A stretch of 64,000 nt of DNA from Duganella sp. CF402 (GTDB taxonomy: Bacteria > Pseudomonadota > Gammaproteobacteria > Burkholderiales > Burkholderiaceae_D). Under the pieces are notes generated by a model. The model had not been told where the DNA came from. It saw nothing but the letters and a program-made list of their open reading frames with translations, and made no database searches. The position numbers were made by a program, and so were the translations under genes. Positions 56,877 through 64,000 of this stretch are shown one piece after another; position 1 is the stretch's first letter; each line of letters begins with the position of its first letter. The DNA is taken from contig NZ_FOBG01000001.1 in NCBI RefSeq assembly GCF_900109645.1, forward strand, positions 3,330,262 through 3,394,261, read 5' to 3'.

Positions 56877-58892
56877 TCATTCCGCCGCTGGTTGCTCGGC
56901 GGCGACTTCCACCACCACTTCCGGTGCATCGGCCGCTTCTTCCGGCGCGTCTTCCACGTCGTCCTCGAAGTCGACATCAGTTGGCGCCGCGTCGCTCGGG
57001 ATTTCGAGGATGCGGGCTTCGACGGTCAGGTCGACCTCGTCCCAGCGCAGGATGTCCAGCTTGACCTGCGCGCCGCGCGCCACCGACGGCATGCCCGGCA
57101 GGCGGATAATCAGCGGGATGTCGGTCAGGCGCAGTACCTCATCCTTGAGCACCACGGCTTCCACCTGGCGTGCATTTTCCTGGCCCAGCCAGCGCAGGCA
57201 CCAGTAGCGTTCCATATTCGACTGGTGGTCGGCGTAGGCGCCATAGGCCGCATCGAACTGCGACACGATGGCGAACAACTCCGCATCCTTGTGCTTGAAG
57301 TGCGCGACCAGCGGCGCCATCACGCCCTTGTCGGCGCAGGCCAGGATCTGCCACTGGTTGACCAGGTCGGTGTAGCGGCGCAGCGGCGAGGTGCTCCACG
57401 CATACTGGTCCACACCCAGACCTTCGTGCGGCGCGGCGTGGGTCAGCATGCGCACCTGCATCTTGGCGTTCCAGCCGCCGACGCCACGGCCCTGGCTGCG
57501 GTAGATGCCCGGCACGCCGCAGTCGTGCATCATCTTGCCCCAGGTGCTGTTGGCGAAGATCATCAGCTCGGCGACGATCTTGTCCAGCGGCGCGCCGCGC
57601 TTGCGGCGGGTGACGCTGACCACGTCGTCCTCGACGTAGAAGTTGTAGTCCACGCGGTTGTTCTGTTCCGGCTTGAGGCCGAAGCCCTCGCGCTTGACCA
57701 TGCGCGCCGCTTCCAGCACTTGCGCCCATTTCCAGATCAGGCACAGGTCGTCCTTGTGCGGATAGTCGCCCTCGCCGCTGGCCAGGGTTTCTTCGTTGAC
57801 CAGATCGTCCAGATCGTTGTGGCGCAGGTTGTGCGCGATCGGCACCATCTCGGCGCGGGTCTCGCTCGACACCACCGACCAGTCGGCCGGGTCCAGCGTC
57901 GCGTACAGCGACAGCGCCGGGCAGGTCTTGCCCTCGGCCAGCGTGAACGCATTGACCACCGCATCCGGCAGCATGGTGATCTTATCGCCCGGCATGTAGA
58001 CGGTGGACATACGGGTGCGCGCCAGCTTGTCGACCGCGTCGTCCGGCTTGATGCCGAGGCCCGGCGCGGCAATGTGGATGCCGACCTTGACCTTGCCGTC
58101 GGCCAGGTGCGTGACCGAGAACGCATCGTCGATCTCGGTGGTGGTCACGTCGTCGATGGAGAAGGCTTTCACGTCGGCCAGCGGCAGGCCCGACGGCGTA
58201 GCCGGTACTGGCACCTCCGGGAAGCCCGCGCCTTTGGGGAAATTCTCGAACAGGAACTTGGCCATGTGCAGCGCCTTGGCCGACTTCACACCGCCCACCG
58301 CCAGCATCAGGCGTTGCGGGTTGGTGTGCAGCTCGTTGCAGGCCGCTTCCAGCGCCTTGTATTCGATGCCGTTCTTGTCCGGCTTGAACAGCAGCTGCAG
58401 GACGATGTTCTGCATCGACTCCGGCAGCTTGTTGGCCTTCAATTCCTCGACATAGCCTGCTTGCACCAGCGCCTGCTGTTTCTTTTTCTCGATGCCGGCC
58501 AGCGCCGCGCGCAGCGACTGCTCGGGCGCAGCCTTGTAGCGGCCACGACCTTTTTTATAGAAGTAAATCGGCGACGAATGCAGGCTCAGGATCAGGCCGG
58601 CCGCTTCCGCCGGCTGCGGCGCATGGCCGAAGTACTCGGCGCCCAGCTCGGCAAAGCCGAACTCTTCCTCGCCCGCGACTTCCCACAGGAATTCGAGGTC
58701 GATGTCGGCGGAGATGGCCTTGGCCTGCTCCATCAGCTCGGCCGGCGACGGCTTGTCGAACTGCAGCAGCACGTCCTTGGTCTTGACCTTGGTGCGCTTG
58801 CCGCTGGCCATTTCGACCTGGTAGGCCTCGCCCGCTTGGGTCATTACGCTGCCGACCTTGAAATCGCCGGATTCTTCAAAAAATACATTCAT
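56877..58892 (-). CDS. RNB-domain ribonuclease (RNase II/R family)
   Basis: A 671-residue 3'-5' exoribonuclease. The RNB domain (about residues 220-560) has the acidic active-site stretch FSIDDVTTTEIDDAFSVTH, the HIAAPGLGI block and SPLRRYTDLVNQWQ near 500, diagnostic of the family. The N-terminal part differs from canonical cold-shock domains of RNase R, and a C-terminal S1-like part is short, so this may be the shorter betaproteobacterial form. ATGA overlap with ubiC upstream. The last residues are rich in Glu and Ala. Confidence 0.93.
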   Translation of the reverse strand: MNVFFEESGDFKVGSVMTQAGEAYQVEMASGKRTKVKTKDVLLQFDKPSPAELMEQAKAISADIDLEFLWEVAGEEEFGFAELGAEYFGHAPQPAEAAGLILSLHSSPIYFYKKGRGRYKAAPEQSLRAALAGIEKKKQQALVQAGYVEELKANKLPESMQNIVLQLLFKPDKNGIEYKALEAACNELHTNPQRLMLAVGGVKSAKALHMAKFLFENFPKGAGFPEVPVPATPSGLPLADVKAFSIDDVTTTEIDDAFSVTHLADGKVKVGIHIAAPGLGIKPDDAVDKLARTRMSTVYMPGDKITMLPDAVVNAFTLAEGKTCPALSLYATLDPADWSVVSSETRAEMVPIAHNLRHNDLDDLVNEETLASGEGDYPHKDDLCLIWKWAQVLEAARMVKREGFGLKPEQNNRVDYNFYVEDDVVSVTRRKRGAPLDKIVAELMIFANSTWGKMMHDCGVPGIYRSQGRGVGGWNAKMQVRMLTHAAPHEGLGVDQYAWSTSPLRRYTDLVNQWQILACADKGVMAPLVAHFKHKDAELFAIVSQFDAAYGAYADHQSNMERYWCLRWLGQENARQVEAVVLKDEVLRLTDIPLIIRLPGMPSVARGAQVKLDILRWDEVDLTVEARILEIPSDAAPTDVDFEDDVEDAPEEAADAPEVVVEVAAEQPAAE

Positions 58893-59491
58893 CGTTTATT
58901 TTTACTCGTTTTAATCAGTTCCAGGACCGAAGGCAGAAACACTTCCGTCACCAGCAGGGTACCTTGCCGGCGCTGATATAGACAGCGCCGTGCATATAAT
59001 ATGTGTGCGTCCGGGACAGCCTGGCCATTTGCAGCCAGCGCGGCGCGCGTGCGCTGCGCCAAAGGATGCCCTTCCCGCAATCTTGCAAATTCCAACACAC
59101 CGCGCCGCACCAGCGGATCGCCGAACAGCGTGGTGCCCAGCGAACGCTCGCCCAACGCGCTGAACAGCGGCCAATCGGCGGCCGTGGCCGACATCGGCAC
59201 CACCGTGTGCGCGAACACCGCAGGCGTATTATCACATCTCAGCAGCACTTCCCTTTCCCAAACGCGGCCGCGATGATGCATGCCGATCGCCACCGCCTCG
59301 TCGCTCAGGCAAATCGCGGTGCGCTGGTGCAGGCACTGCACGCGAAAGCTGTCGCTGTGCGCTTTCAGGCGCGCGGTCAGCGAACCGTCTTCCGTCAGCC
59401 ACGGCACGTAGCCTTGCGGTGCATTCAGCGCCAGCACGTGCGGCTGCCATTGCGCCTGCCGCAGCGAGGCGCTGCGCGGGCGCGCGTTCAA
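58889..59491 (-). CDS. ubiC: Chorismate--pyruvate lyase
   Basis: A 200-residue enzyme releasing 4-hydroxybenzoate from chorismate for ubiquinone. It has VPWLTEDGSLTARLK, the AIGMHHRGRVWERE core with Arg, SLGTTLFGDPLVRRG and ARRCLYQRRQGTLLVTEVFL. The start is uncertain: a TTG at 59491 is taken, overlapping the stop of the esterase gene; another TTG at 59512 would add seven residues. Its stop overlaps the ribonuclease start. Confidence 0.9.
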   Translation of the reverse strand: MNARPRSASLRQAQWQPHVLALNAPQGYVPWLTEDGSLTARLKAHSDSFRVQCLHQRTAICLSDEAVAIGMHHRGRVWEREVLLRCDNTPAVFAHTVVPMSATAADWPLFSALGERSLGTTLFGDPLVRRGVLEFARLREGHPLAQRTRAALAANGQAVPDAHILYARRCLYQRRQGTLLVTEVFLPSVLELIKTSKNKR

Positions 59492-60066
59492 GCCTGCGCC
59501 CCGACGCCGCAAAAGGCCAGCACCGCGTCCACGTACTGCGGGAACTCGGAGATGGCGTGGTCGCTGCCTTCAATCACGTGCTGGCGCGCGCCTGCGTAGT
59601 GTGACAGCATGTCGCGGTAGTCCAGCACTTCGTCGCCGGTGGCGGCGATCAGGAAGTAGCGTTCCGGCTTGCTGATCTTCGGCACCGCCAGCGCGTGCAG
59701 CTCGGCGATGTATTCGCGCTTGAATTCAAACGGCTCGTCGGAGTGATATTGCGTGGTCACGCCGACATGCTTGTCGAGGTCGAGGCTGGGCACCACGGCT
59801 GGATTCAGCAGCACAGCCTTGCAGCCAAGGCGCTCGGCCAGCCAGGTCGCGTAGTAGCCGCCCAGCGAGGAGCCGACGATGCTCAGCTCATCGGCCGGGA
59901 TGCCGTCAACCAGCGACAGCGCCAGCGCCATCGCCAGCCTGGGCGAGGCCGGCAGCTGCGGGCTGATCACTTGGTCGGCCAGCCCCAGCGCCGCCATGCG
60001 CTCGCCGACTACGCGCGCTTTCATCGAGCTCGGCGAGGAACGGAAGCCGTGCAGGTACAGAATCAT
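59488..60066 (-). CDS. YqiA/YcfP-type alpha/beta-hydrolase
   Basis: A 192-residue small esterase. The N-terminal LYLHGFRSSPSSMKA is the family start, the nucleophile elbow is GSSLGGYYA near residue 67, and the catalytic Asp/His lie in ATGDEVLDY and GSDHAISEF. The YqiA family hydrolyses short acyl esters. The start overlaps mpl by one base (TGATG), the end overlaps ubiC. Confidence 0.92.
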   Translation of the reverse strand: MILYLHGFRSSPSSMKARVVGERMAALGLADQVISPQLPASPRLAMALALSLVDGIPADELSIVGSSLGGYYATWLAERLGCKAVLLNPAVVPSLDLDKHVGVTTQYHSDEPFEFKREYIAELHALAVPKISKPERYFLIAATGDEVLDYRDMLSHYAGARQHVIEGSDHAISEFPQYVDAVLAFCGVGAQA

Positions 60067-61439
60067 CAGGCCAGCGCTTTCAGGATCTTGTCGTGGATGC
60101 CGCCGAAGCCGCCGTTGCTCATCACAATAATATGGTCGCCCGGCTGCGCGGCCTTGGCGATGGCGGCCACCAGCGTATCGATATCTTCGTAAGCGCTGGC
60201 GATCTCGCCCAGCGGCGACAGCGCCGCGCCGACGCTCCAGCCCAGCGTTTTTTCCACGCCATAGCCAAACACCAGGTCTGCCTGTTTCAGGCTGCCCGGC
60301 AGCGCATCCTTCATCGCCCCCAGCTTCATGGTATTGGAGCGCGGCTCCAGCACGGCCAGGATGCGGGTGTCCTTGCCGACTTTCTGGCGCAGGCCGCCGA
60401 CCGTGGTCTCGATCGCGGTCGGATGGTGCGCGAAGTCGTCATAGACGGTGATGTTATTGACCACGCCGCGCACTTCCATGCGGCGCTTCACGCTTTCAAA
60501 CGTCGCCAGCGACTGGGCCGCTTGCGCGACCGGCACGCCGACGTGGCGGGCGGCGGCAATCGCGGCCAGCGCGTTGGCGCGGTTGTGCGCGCCGGTCAGC
60601 TGCCATGCCACGTGGCCGGCCACTTCGCCTTGGAAGATCACATCGAACGTGCCGTCATCGTGCTCGTTCATCGCCCAATCCGTGCCCTCGCTGCGGCCGA
60701 AGCTTTCCTTCTCGCTCCAGCAGCCGCGCTTGAGCACGCGTTGCAGCGGAGCTTCGTCGCCGTTGAAGATGACGCGGCCGATGCCTGGCACGGTGCGCAC
60801 CAGGTGGTGGAATTGCGTTTCGATCGCGCCCAGATCAGGGAAGATGTCGGCGTGATCGTATTCCAGGTTATTCAGGATGGCGGTCTTGGCGTGGTAGTGC
60901 ACGAACTTGCTGCGCTTGTCGAAGAAGGCGGTATCGTACTCGTCCGCTTCGATCACGAAGAAGATCGAATCCCCTTTCTCTTGACTGCCTTGCAACCGCG
61001 CCGAAACGCCAAAGTTCATCGGCACGCCGCCGATCAGGAAGCCCGGCGCGTAGCCGGCATCTTCCAGGATCCAGGTCAGCATGGCCGAGGTGGTGGTCTT
61101 GCCATGCGTGCCGGCCACGGCCAGCACCCATTTGTCTCTTAATATATGGTCGCCGATCCACTGCGGTCCCGATACGAACGGCAGGCCGCGATTCATGATT
61201 TCCTCGATCAGCGGATTGCCGCGCGTGACCACATTGCCAATCACATACAGGTCCGGGTTGAGCGCGGTCTGCTCCGGGCCGAAGCCGGTGATCAGTTCGA
61301 TGCCTTGCGCTTCGAGCTGGGTGCTCATCGGTGGATAGACGTTGGCGTCGCAGCCGGTGACGCGGTGGCCCGCCTCTTTGGCCAGCACGGCCAGGCCGCC
61401 CATGAAGGTGCCGCAAATACCGAGGATGTGAATATGCAT
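60066..61439 (-). CDS. mpl: UDP-N-acetylmuramate:L-alanyl-gamma-D-glutamyl-meso-diaminopimelate ligase
   Basis: A 457-residue Mur ligase of peptidoglycan recycling, joining tripeptide to UDP-MurNAc. The N-terminal HIHILGICGTFMGGLAVLAK, the ATP loop VAGTHGKTTTSAM and the C-terminal region with NNITVYDDFAHHPTAIETTV fit Mpl. The ATG at 61439 is chosen because the upstream frame reads into a REP-like repeat. A TGATG overlap couples it to the esterase gene. It is divergent from the next gene, with a repeat in the gap. Confidence 0.96.
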   Translation of the reverse strand: MHIHILGICGTFMGGLAVLAKEAGHRVTGCDANVYPPMSTQLEAQGIELITGFGPEQTALNPDLYVIGNVVTRGNPLIEEIMNRGLPFVSGPQWIGDHILRDKWVLAVAGTHGKTTTSAMLTWILEDAGYAPGFLIGGVPMNFGVSARLQGSQEKGDSIFFVIEADEYDTAFFDKRSKFVHYHAKTAILNNLEYDHADIFPDLGAIETQFHHLVRTVPGIGRVIFNGDEAPLQRVLKRGCWSEKESFGRSEGTDWAMNEHDDGTFDVIFQGEVAGHVAWQLTGAHNRANALAAIAAARHVGVPVAQAAQSLATFESVKRRMEVRGVVNNITVYDDFAHHPTAIETTVGGLRQKVGKDTRILAVLEPRSNTMKLGAMKDALPGSLKQADLVFGYGVEKTLGWSVGAALSPLGEIASAYEDIDTLVAAIAKAAQPGDHIIVMSNGGFGGIHDKILKALA

Positions 61440-61472
61440 ATATAAAGTAAGACGAAGTATGAGCCGCCCACC

Positions 61473-61499
61473 GTCATTCCGGCGCAGGCCGGAATCCAA
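61473..61499. repeat. 27-bp repeat, left arm of a perfect inverted pair
   Basis: GTCATTCCGGCGCAGGCC... through 61499 is the exact reverse complement of 61524-61550, with 24 bases between. Same repeat family as the one at 49703-49729. It lies in the mpl/nucleotidyltransferase-like divergent gap. Confidence 0.8.
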
Positions 61500-61523
61500 G
61501 CTAAGCCGCCCGGCCAGCGCTGA

Positions 61524-61550
61524 TTGGATTCCGGCCTGCGCCGGAATGAC
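61524..61550. repeat. 27-bp repeat, right arm of the inverted pair
   Basis: Begins TTGGATTCCGGCC and ends GGAATGAC; the exact reverse complement of 61473-61499. The pair can form a 27-bp stem-loop and may be a BIME-like unit mobilised by a REP-associated transposase outside the window. Confidence 0.8.
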
Positions 61551-61623
61551 ACGCGCGGGCTAACGAATACAGGATTTTACCTGAGCTGACGCGCTTTTCC
61601 CGGTTCAGAGTATTATCTCGTCC

Positions 61624-62262
61624 ATGACGCCGAATGTTAATGAAGAACTCCAGCTCCTGCGTGCCGAGATCGCGGCGGCCGCCGCACGCCTGATCGCCGA
61701 GGACGGAGCCGACTACAACACGGCCAAGCGCAAGGCAGCCAGGCAAATTCTCGGCGACACCCAGCCGCCGCTCAATCTGCTGCCCGATAACGCCCAGATC
61801 GAGGCGGAAGTACGTATTTACCAGTCGCTGTTCCACGCCGACAGCCAACCGGCGCGCCTGTTCCGCCTGCGCACGCTCGCGGTGGACATCATGGAAGGGC
61901 TGGAACGCTTTCAGCCTTATTTAACTGGCGCGGTATTAAATGGCACGGCCGGCCCGCATGACGATATCCACCTGCAGCTGTTTGCCGATAGCGCCAAGGA
62001 AGTGGAAATCTTCCTGCTCAACCGGAATTTGCAAATCGACATCTCGGAAACGCCGCACTTCAAGGGGCCACGCTACGGCATGGTCGAAACCGTCAGCTTC
62101 ATGTGGCACAAGGAAGGCGTGCACGCTGCCATCTATGAGCTGGACGATTTGCGCGGCGCCGTCAAAACCCGTGGCGACGGCAAACTGGCCCGCGCCGACA
62201 TTGCCGCCGTGCGCGCCCTATTAGTTAACAGTACTCATCCACAATCTCCATCCAAGCCATGA
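61624..62262 (+). CDS. Nucleotidyltransferase-like protein of unknown function
   Basis: A 212-residue soluble protein. Residues about 100-150 (GAVLNGTAGPHDDIHLQLFA, then KEVEIFLLNRNLQIDI) recall the core of a nucleotidyltransferase fold with paired acidic residues, but the exact metal-binding signature is incomplete. The N-terminal part is helical. It lies directly before a TlpA-type thioredoxin, whose ATG overlaps this stop (ATGA), and divergent from mpl. Homologues in this order of bacteria are known only as hypothetical or misnamed. Enzymatic activity is not supported by sequence alone. Confidence 0.75.
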   Translation: MTPNVNEELQLLRAEIAAAAARLIAEDGADYNTAKRKAARQILGDTQPPLNLLPDNAQIEAEVRIYQSLFHADSQPARLFRLRTLAVDIMEGLERFQPYLTGAVLNGTAGPHDDIHLQLFADSAKEVEIFLLNRNLQIDISETPHFKGPRYGMVETVSFMWHKEGVHAAIYELDDLRGAVKTRGDGKLARADIAAVRALLVNSTHPQSPSKP

Positions 62263-62807
62263 ATAAAAAACATCTGGCGGCGTATGCCGTTGTCGCTTTG
62301 GCATTTGCCGCTTCCGGCGCCTATGTCGGTTCACAGAAAAAAGAATCCGCACCGCCGCTGACCGCCACCCAGCCCGCCGGCGTGACCGGCCCGGTCGACG
62401 AACTGTTTAAACAGACGCTGCCGGACGCGAAGGGCGCGTCCACGCCGCTGGCCCAATATAAAGGCAAGGCCATGCTGGTGAATTTCTGGGCGCCGTGGTG
62501 CGGTCCGTGCGTGCAGGAGATGCCGGAGCTGTCGGCGCTGGCCGCCGGAGAAGAAGGCAAGAAGCTGCAAGTTATCGGCATTGGTATTGATTCGCCAACA
62601 AATATCGCGGAATTTAGCGACAAATTCAAGATCAGCTACCCGGTGCTGGTGGCTGGCATGAGCGGCACCGAGCTGTCGCGCCAGTTCGGCAACAGCGGCG
62701 GCGGCCTGCCCTTCACGGTCCTGATCGGCGCCGATGGCCAGGTCAAGAAAACCTACCTCGGCCGACTGAAATTCGACGAGCTGCGCAAAGATTTAGCAAG
62801 TCTGTAA
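62259..62807 (+). CDS. TlpA-family periplasmic thiol:disulfide protein
   Basis: A 182-residue thioredoxin-fold protein anchored by an N-terminal hydrophobic helix (residues 5-24), so the domain faces the periplasm. The active site is WCGPC at residues 80-84 within LVNFWAPWCGPCVQEMP. Residues GGGLPFTVLIGADG form the cis-Pro region. Such proteins reduce cytochrome-c apoproteins or copper-site proteins, or help DsbD-type pathways; which one is unclear. It is coupled to the gene before it. Confidence 0.93.
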   Translation: MNKKHLAAYAVVALAFAASGAYVGSQKKESAPPLTATQPAGVTGPVDELFKQTLPDAKGASTPLAQYKGKAMLVNFWAPWCGPCVQEMPELSALAAGEEGKKLQVIGIGIDSPTNIAEFSDKFKISYPVLVAGMSGTELSRQFGNSGGGLPFTVLIGADGQVKKTYLGRLKFDELRKDLASL

Positions 62808-62891
62808 ATAAATTCATAAGTTTTTTTCTCTTGCCAAATGTCAGCAGTTGGCGTCAAAATGCGGATCTTTCGCGGAGAAGGCTCAAGAATC

Positions 62892-63329
62892 ATGGCAAAA
62901 AACCTCCTACTGCTCAACGGCCCCAACCTGAATTTGCTGGGCACCCGAGAGCCTGAGGTCTACGGCGCAAGCACTTTGGCCGACATCGAACACGCTGCCC
63001 AGGCACAGGCCCAGGCAGCGGGTGCGAGCTTGTCCTGCTTCCAGAGCAACCACGAAGGTGCACTGATCGACCGCATCCACGCCGCCAGAGCGGAAGGCGT
63101 GGACGCCATCGTTATCAATCCGGGCGGACTGACCCATACCAGCGTGGCCTTGCGCGACGCCCTGGCTGGGGTGGCCATCCCGTTTGTGGAAGTGCACATT
63201 TCGAATATTTATCAGCGCGAGTCGTTTCGCCACCACTCATTCCTGAGCGCGATCGCAATAGGCACCATCTGCGGACTGGGTATCGAAGGATATCGGTTTG
63301 CCATCGACTTCGCCCTTAAAAAGCGATAA
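62892..63329 (+). CDS. aroQ: Type II 3-dehydroquinate dehydratase
   Basis: A 145-residue enzyme of the shikimate pathway. The N-terminal [21 protein letters not shown] includes the catalytic Arg/Tyr loop, [17 protein letters not shown] holds the histidine, and [18 protein letters not shown] is the C-terminal site. The ATG at 62892 is chosen over that at 62838, which would add 18 residues before the family start. It precedes accB in the usual aroQ-accB-accC order. Confidence 0.97.
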   Translation: MAKNLLLLNGPNLNLLGTREPEVYGASTLADIEHAAQAQAQAAGASLSCFQSNHEGALIDRIHAARAEGVDAIVINPGGLTHTSVALRDALAGVAIPFVEVHISNIYQRESFRHHSFLSAIAIGTICGLGIEGYRFAIDFALKKR

Positions 63330-63332
63330 CCT

Positions 63333-63356
63333 ACGCGATCTGCGCGCATTTTTTTA
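63333..63356 (+). terminator. Possible weak terminator after aroQ
   Basis: A short GC-rich inverted stretch (CGCG/GCGCG around 63334-63346) is followed by a run of seven Ts. The stem is short, so termination would be partial, letting some transcription continue into accB. Confidence 0.3.
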
Positions 63357-63382
63357 CACATAAGACAATTCCTGGGGGTTAC

Positions 63383-63853
63383 ATGGATCTACGCAAGCTG
63401 AAGACCTTGATTGATTTGGTCGCAGAATCGGACATCGCCGAGCTCGAAGTGACCGAAGGCGAAAGCAAAGTTCGCATCGTCAAGTCGTCCGCCGTCGCGC
63501 AAAACCAAATGGTGATGATGCAGCCGCAAGCTATTCCTCAGTACCATGCTCCAGCCGCCGGCGCCGCCGCGCCAGCCGCCGCTGCCCCAGTGGCCGCCGC
63601 CGCACCCGCCGAGCCGACCGGCCACGTCGTCAAATCGCCGATGGTCGGCACCTTCTACCGCTCGTCGGCGCCAGGCGCGGCAGCGTTCGTGGAAGTTGGT
63701 GCTGTCGTCAAAGAAGGCGACACCCTGTGCATCATCGAAGCGATGAAGCTGCTGAACGAAATCGATGCCGACAAGTCCGGCACCATCACCCAGATCCTGG
63801 TCGAGAACGGCCAACCGGTCGAATTCGGCCAACCGCTGTTTGTGATCGGCTAA
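63383..63853 (+). CDS. accB: Biotin carboxyl carrier protein of acetyl-CoA carboxylase
   Basis: A 156-residue carrier. The N-terminal domain is followed by an Ala/Pro-rich linker (residues about 50-77), then the biotinyl domain with the biotinylation site EAMKLLNEI (Lys122). It carries CO2 on biotin between biotin carboxylase (accC, next) and the carboxyltransferase. The ATG is preceded by a G-rich ribosome-binding stretch (GGGGG). Confidence 0.98.
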   Translation: MDLRKLKTLIDLVAESDIAELEVTEGESKVRIVKSSAVAQNQMVMMQPQAIPQYHAPAAGAAAPAAAAPVAAAAPAEPTGHVVKSPMVGTFYRSSAPGAAAFVEVGAVVKEGDTLCIIEAMKLLNEIDADKSGTITQILVENGQPVEFGQPLFVIG

Positions 63854-63870
63854 GACAGGTCCGCGCCCTC

Positions 63871-63885
63871 CCCGTCGGCGACGGG
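63871..63885. other. Hairpin between accB and accC
   Basis: CCCGTC and GACGGG pair around a three-base loop in the 108-base gap between accB and accC. It could modulate read-through or RNA processing between the two genes. No T-run. Confidence 0.35.
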
Positions 63886-63961
63886 CGCACCTGCCTGGTC
63901 CGCAATCCCTCCTCACCTGAAGCAGCCCATCATCGGCGCTCACAGACATAGCGAACCTATC

Positions 63962-64000
63962 ATGTTTGAAAAAATCCTTATTGCTAACCGTGGCGAAATC
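63962..64000 (+). CDS. accC: Biotin carboxylase of acetyl-CoA carboxylase, first 13 codons
   Basis: The window ends 13 codons into this gene. The residues MFEKILIANRGEI match the start of biotin carboxylase (the conserved KxLIANRGEI strand of the ATP-grasp enzyme). Position right after accB supports it. Confidence 0.93.
   Translation, partial: MFEKILIANRGEI

Noticed and set aside
1..64000. tRNA, rRNA, CRISPR array or prophage
   Set aside because: None was seen by eye; no cloverleaf-like gene, regularly spaced direct repeats, integrase or phage structural genes could be recognised.

Overview
The window is a piece of a high-GC betaproteobacterial chromosome. Gene content and order point to Burkholderiales, most probably family Oxalobacteraceae (Duganella/Massilia/Rugamonas group). 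The indications are a short PEP-CTERM exported protein, a Pil-Chp twitching cluster preceded by rubredoxin, a pyrB-pyrX pair, the ybeY-corC-lnt-glyQS-gmhB series, and the mtgA-aroE-tonB-RNase-ubiC-mpl run. The assignment is by inference; there is no rRNA or tRNA in the window to anchor it. No prophage, CRISPR array or intact insertion sequence was seen. No gene-free stretch exceeds about 300 bases.

Layout. 1-2017: end of a TPR gene and an exported protein. 2019-6957 (minus): sugar or organic-acid uptake genes (MHS-type MFS, ACS-type MFS, mutarotase, LacI-family regulator) with two inverted repeats in the promoter regions. 7028-8214 (minus): ChaN-like lipoprotein coupled to a thioredoxin-like protein. 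8449-8808: PEP-CTERM protein followed by a strong bidirectional terminator. 8865-11948: a tiny membrane protein and an orphan sensor kinase, divergent from an HDOD signalling pair. 12010-12885 (minus): small helix-turn-helix protein and a small charged protein. 12979-22484 (plus): phoH, ybeY, corC, lnt, glyQ, glyS, gmhB, an acyltransferase and a YgjP-type metallopeptidase.

22488-22674: an inverted-repeat element, unusually rich in secondary structure, sits exactly between two convergent genes. 22674-30949 (minus): envelope polysaccharide genes (waaA, waaC, phosphomannomutase, WecA-like transferase, rfbDCAB) giving Kdo and heptose transfer, polyprenyl-linked glycan initiation and dTDP-rhamnose. 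31070-31927: apaH. 31924-36515 (minus): acyltransferase, inactive dihydroorotase homologue pyrX, pyrB, pyrR, ruvX and yqgE, tightly packed. 36668-38104: DNA photolyase. 38088-47389 (minus): chpA, pilJ, pilI, pilH, pilG and rubredoxin, the type IV pilus chemosensory system. 47446-49619: a ThiD-like protein lacking the catalytic cysteine, then hemL.

49623-49729: REP-like palindromes, with relatives at 61473-61550. 49734-52791 (minus): a two-gene ABC transporter (ATPase with C-terminal AAA-associated domain, fused double permease). 52929-53429: an unrecognised protein, possibly leaderless. 53422-61439 (minus): corA, mtgA, aroE, tonB-like, RNB ribonuclease, ubiC, YqiA-type esterase and mpl, mostly overlapping head to tail. 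61624-64000 (plus): nucleotidyltransferase-like protein, TlpA-like thioredoxin, aroQ, accB and the first codons of accC.

Most of this is conserved chromosomal backbone. The best candidates for something new are the hairpin-rich inverted-repeat element at 22488-22674, the ThiD-like protein with an acidic insertion and no catalytic base, the 27-bp REP family, the small charged protein with a palindrome over its ribosome-binding region, and the 55-residue membrane protein behind the sensor kinase.
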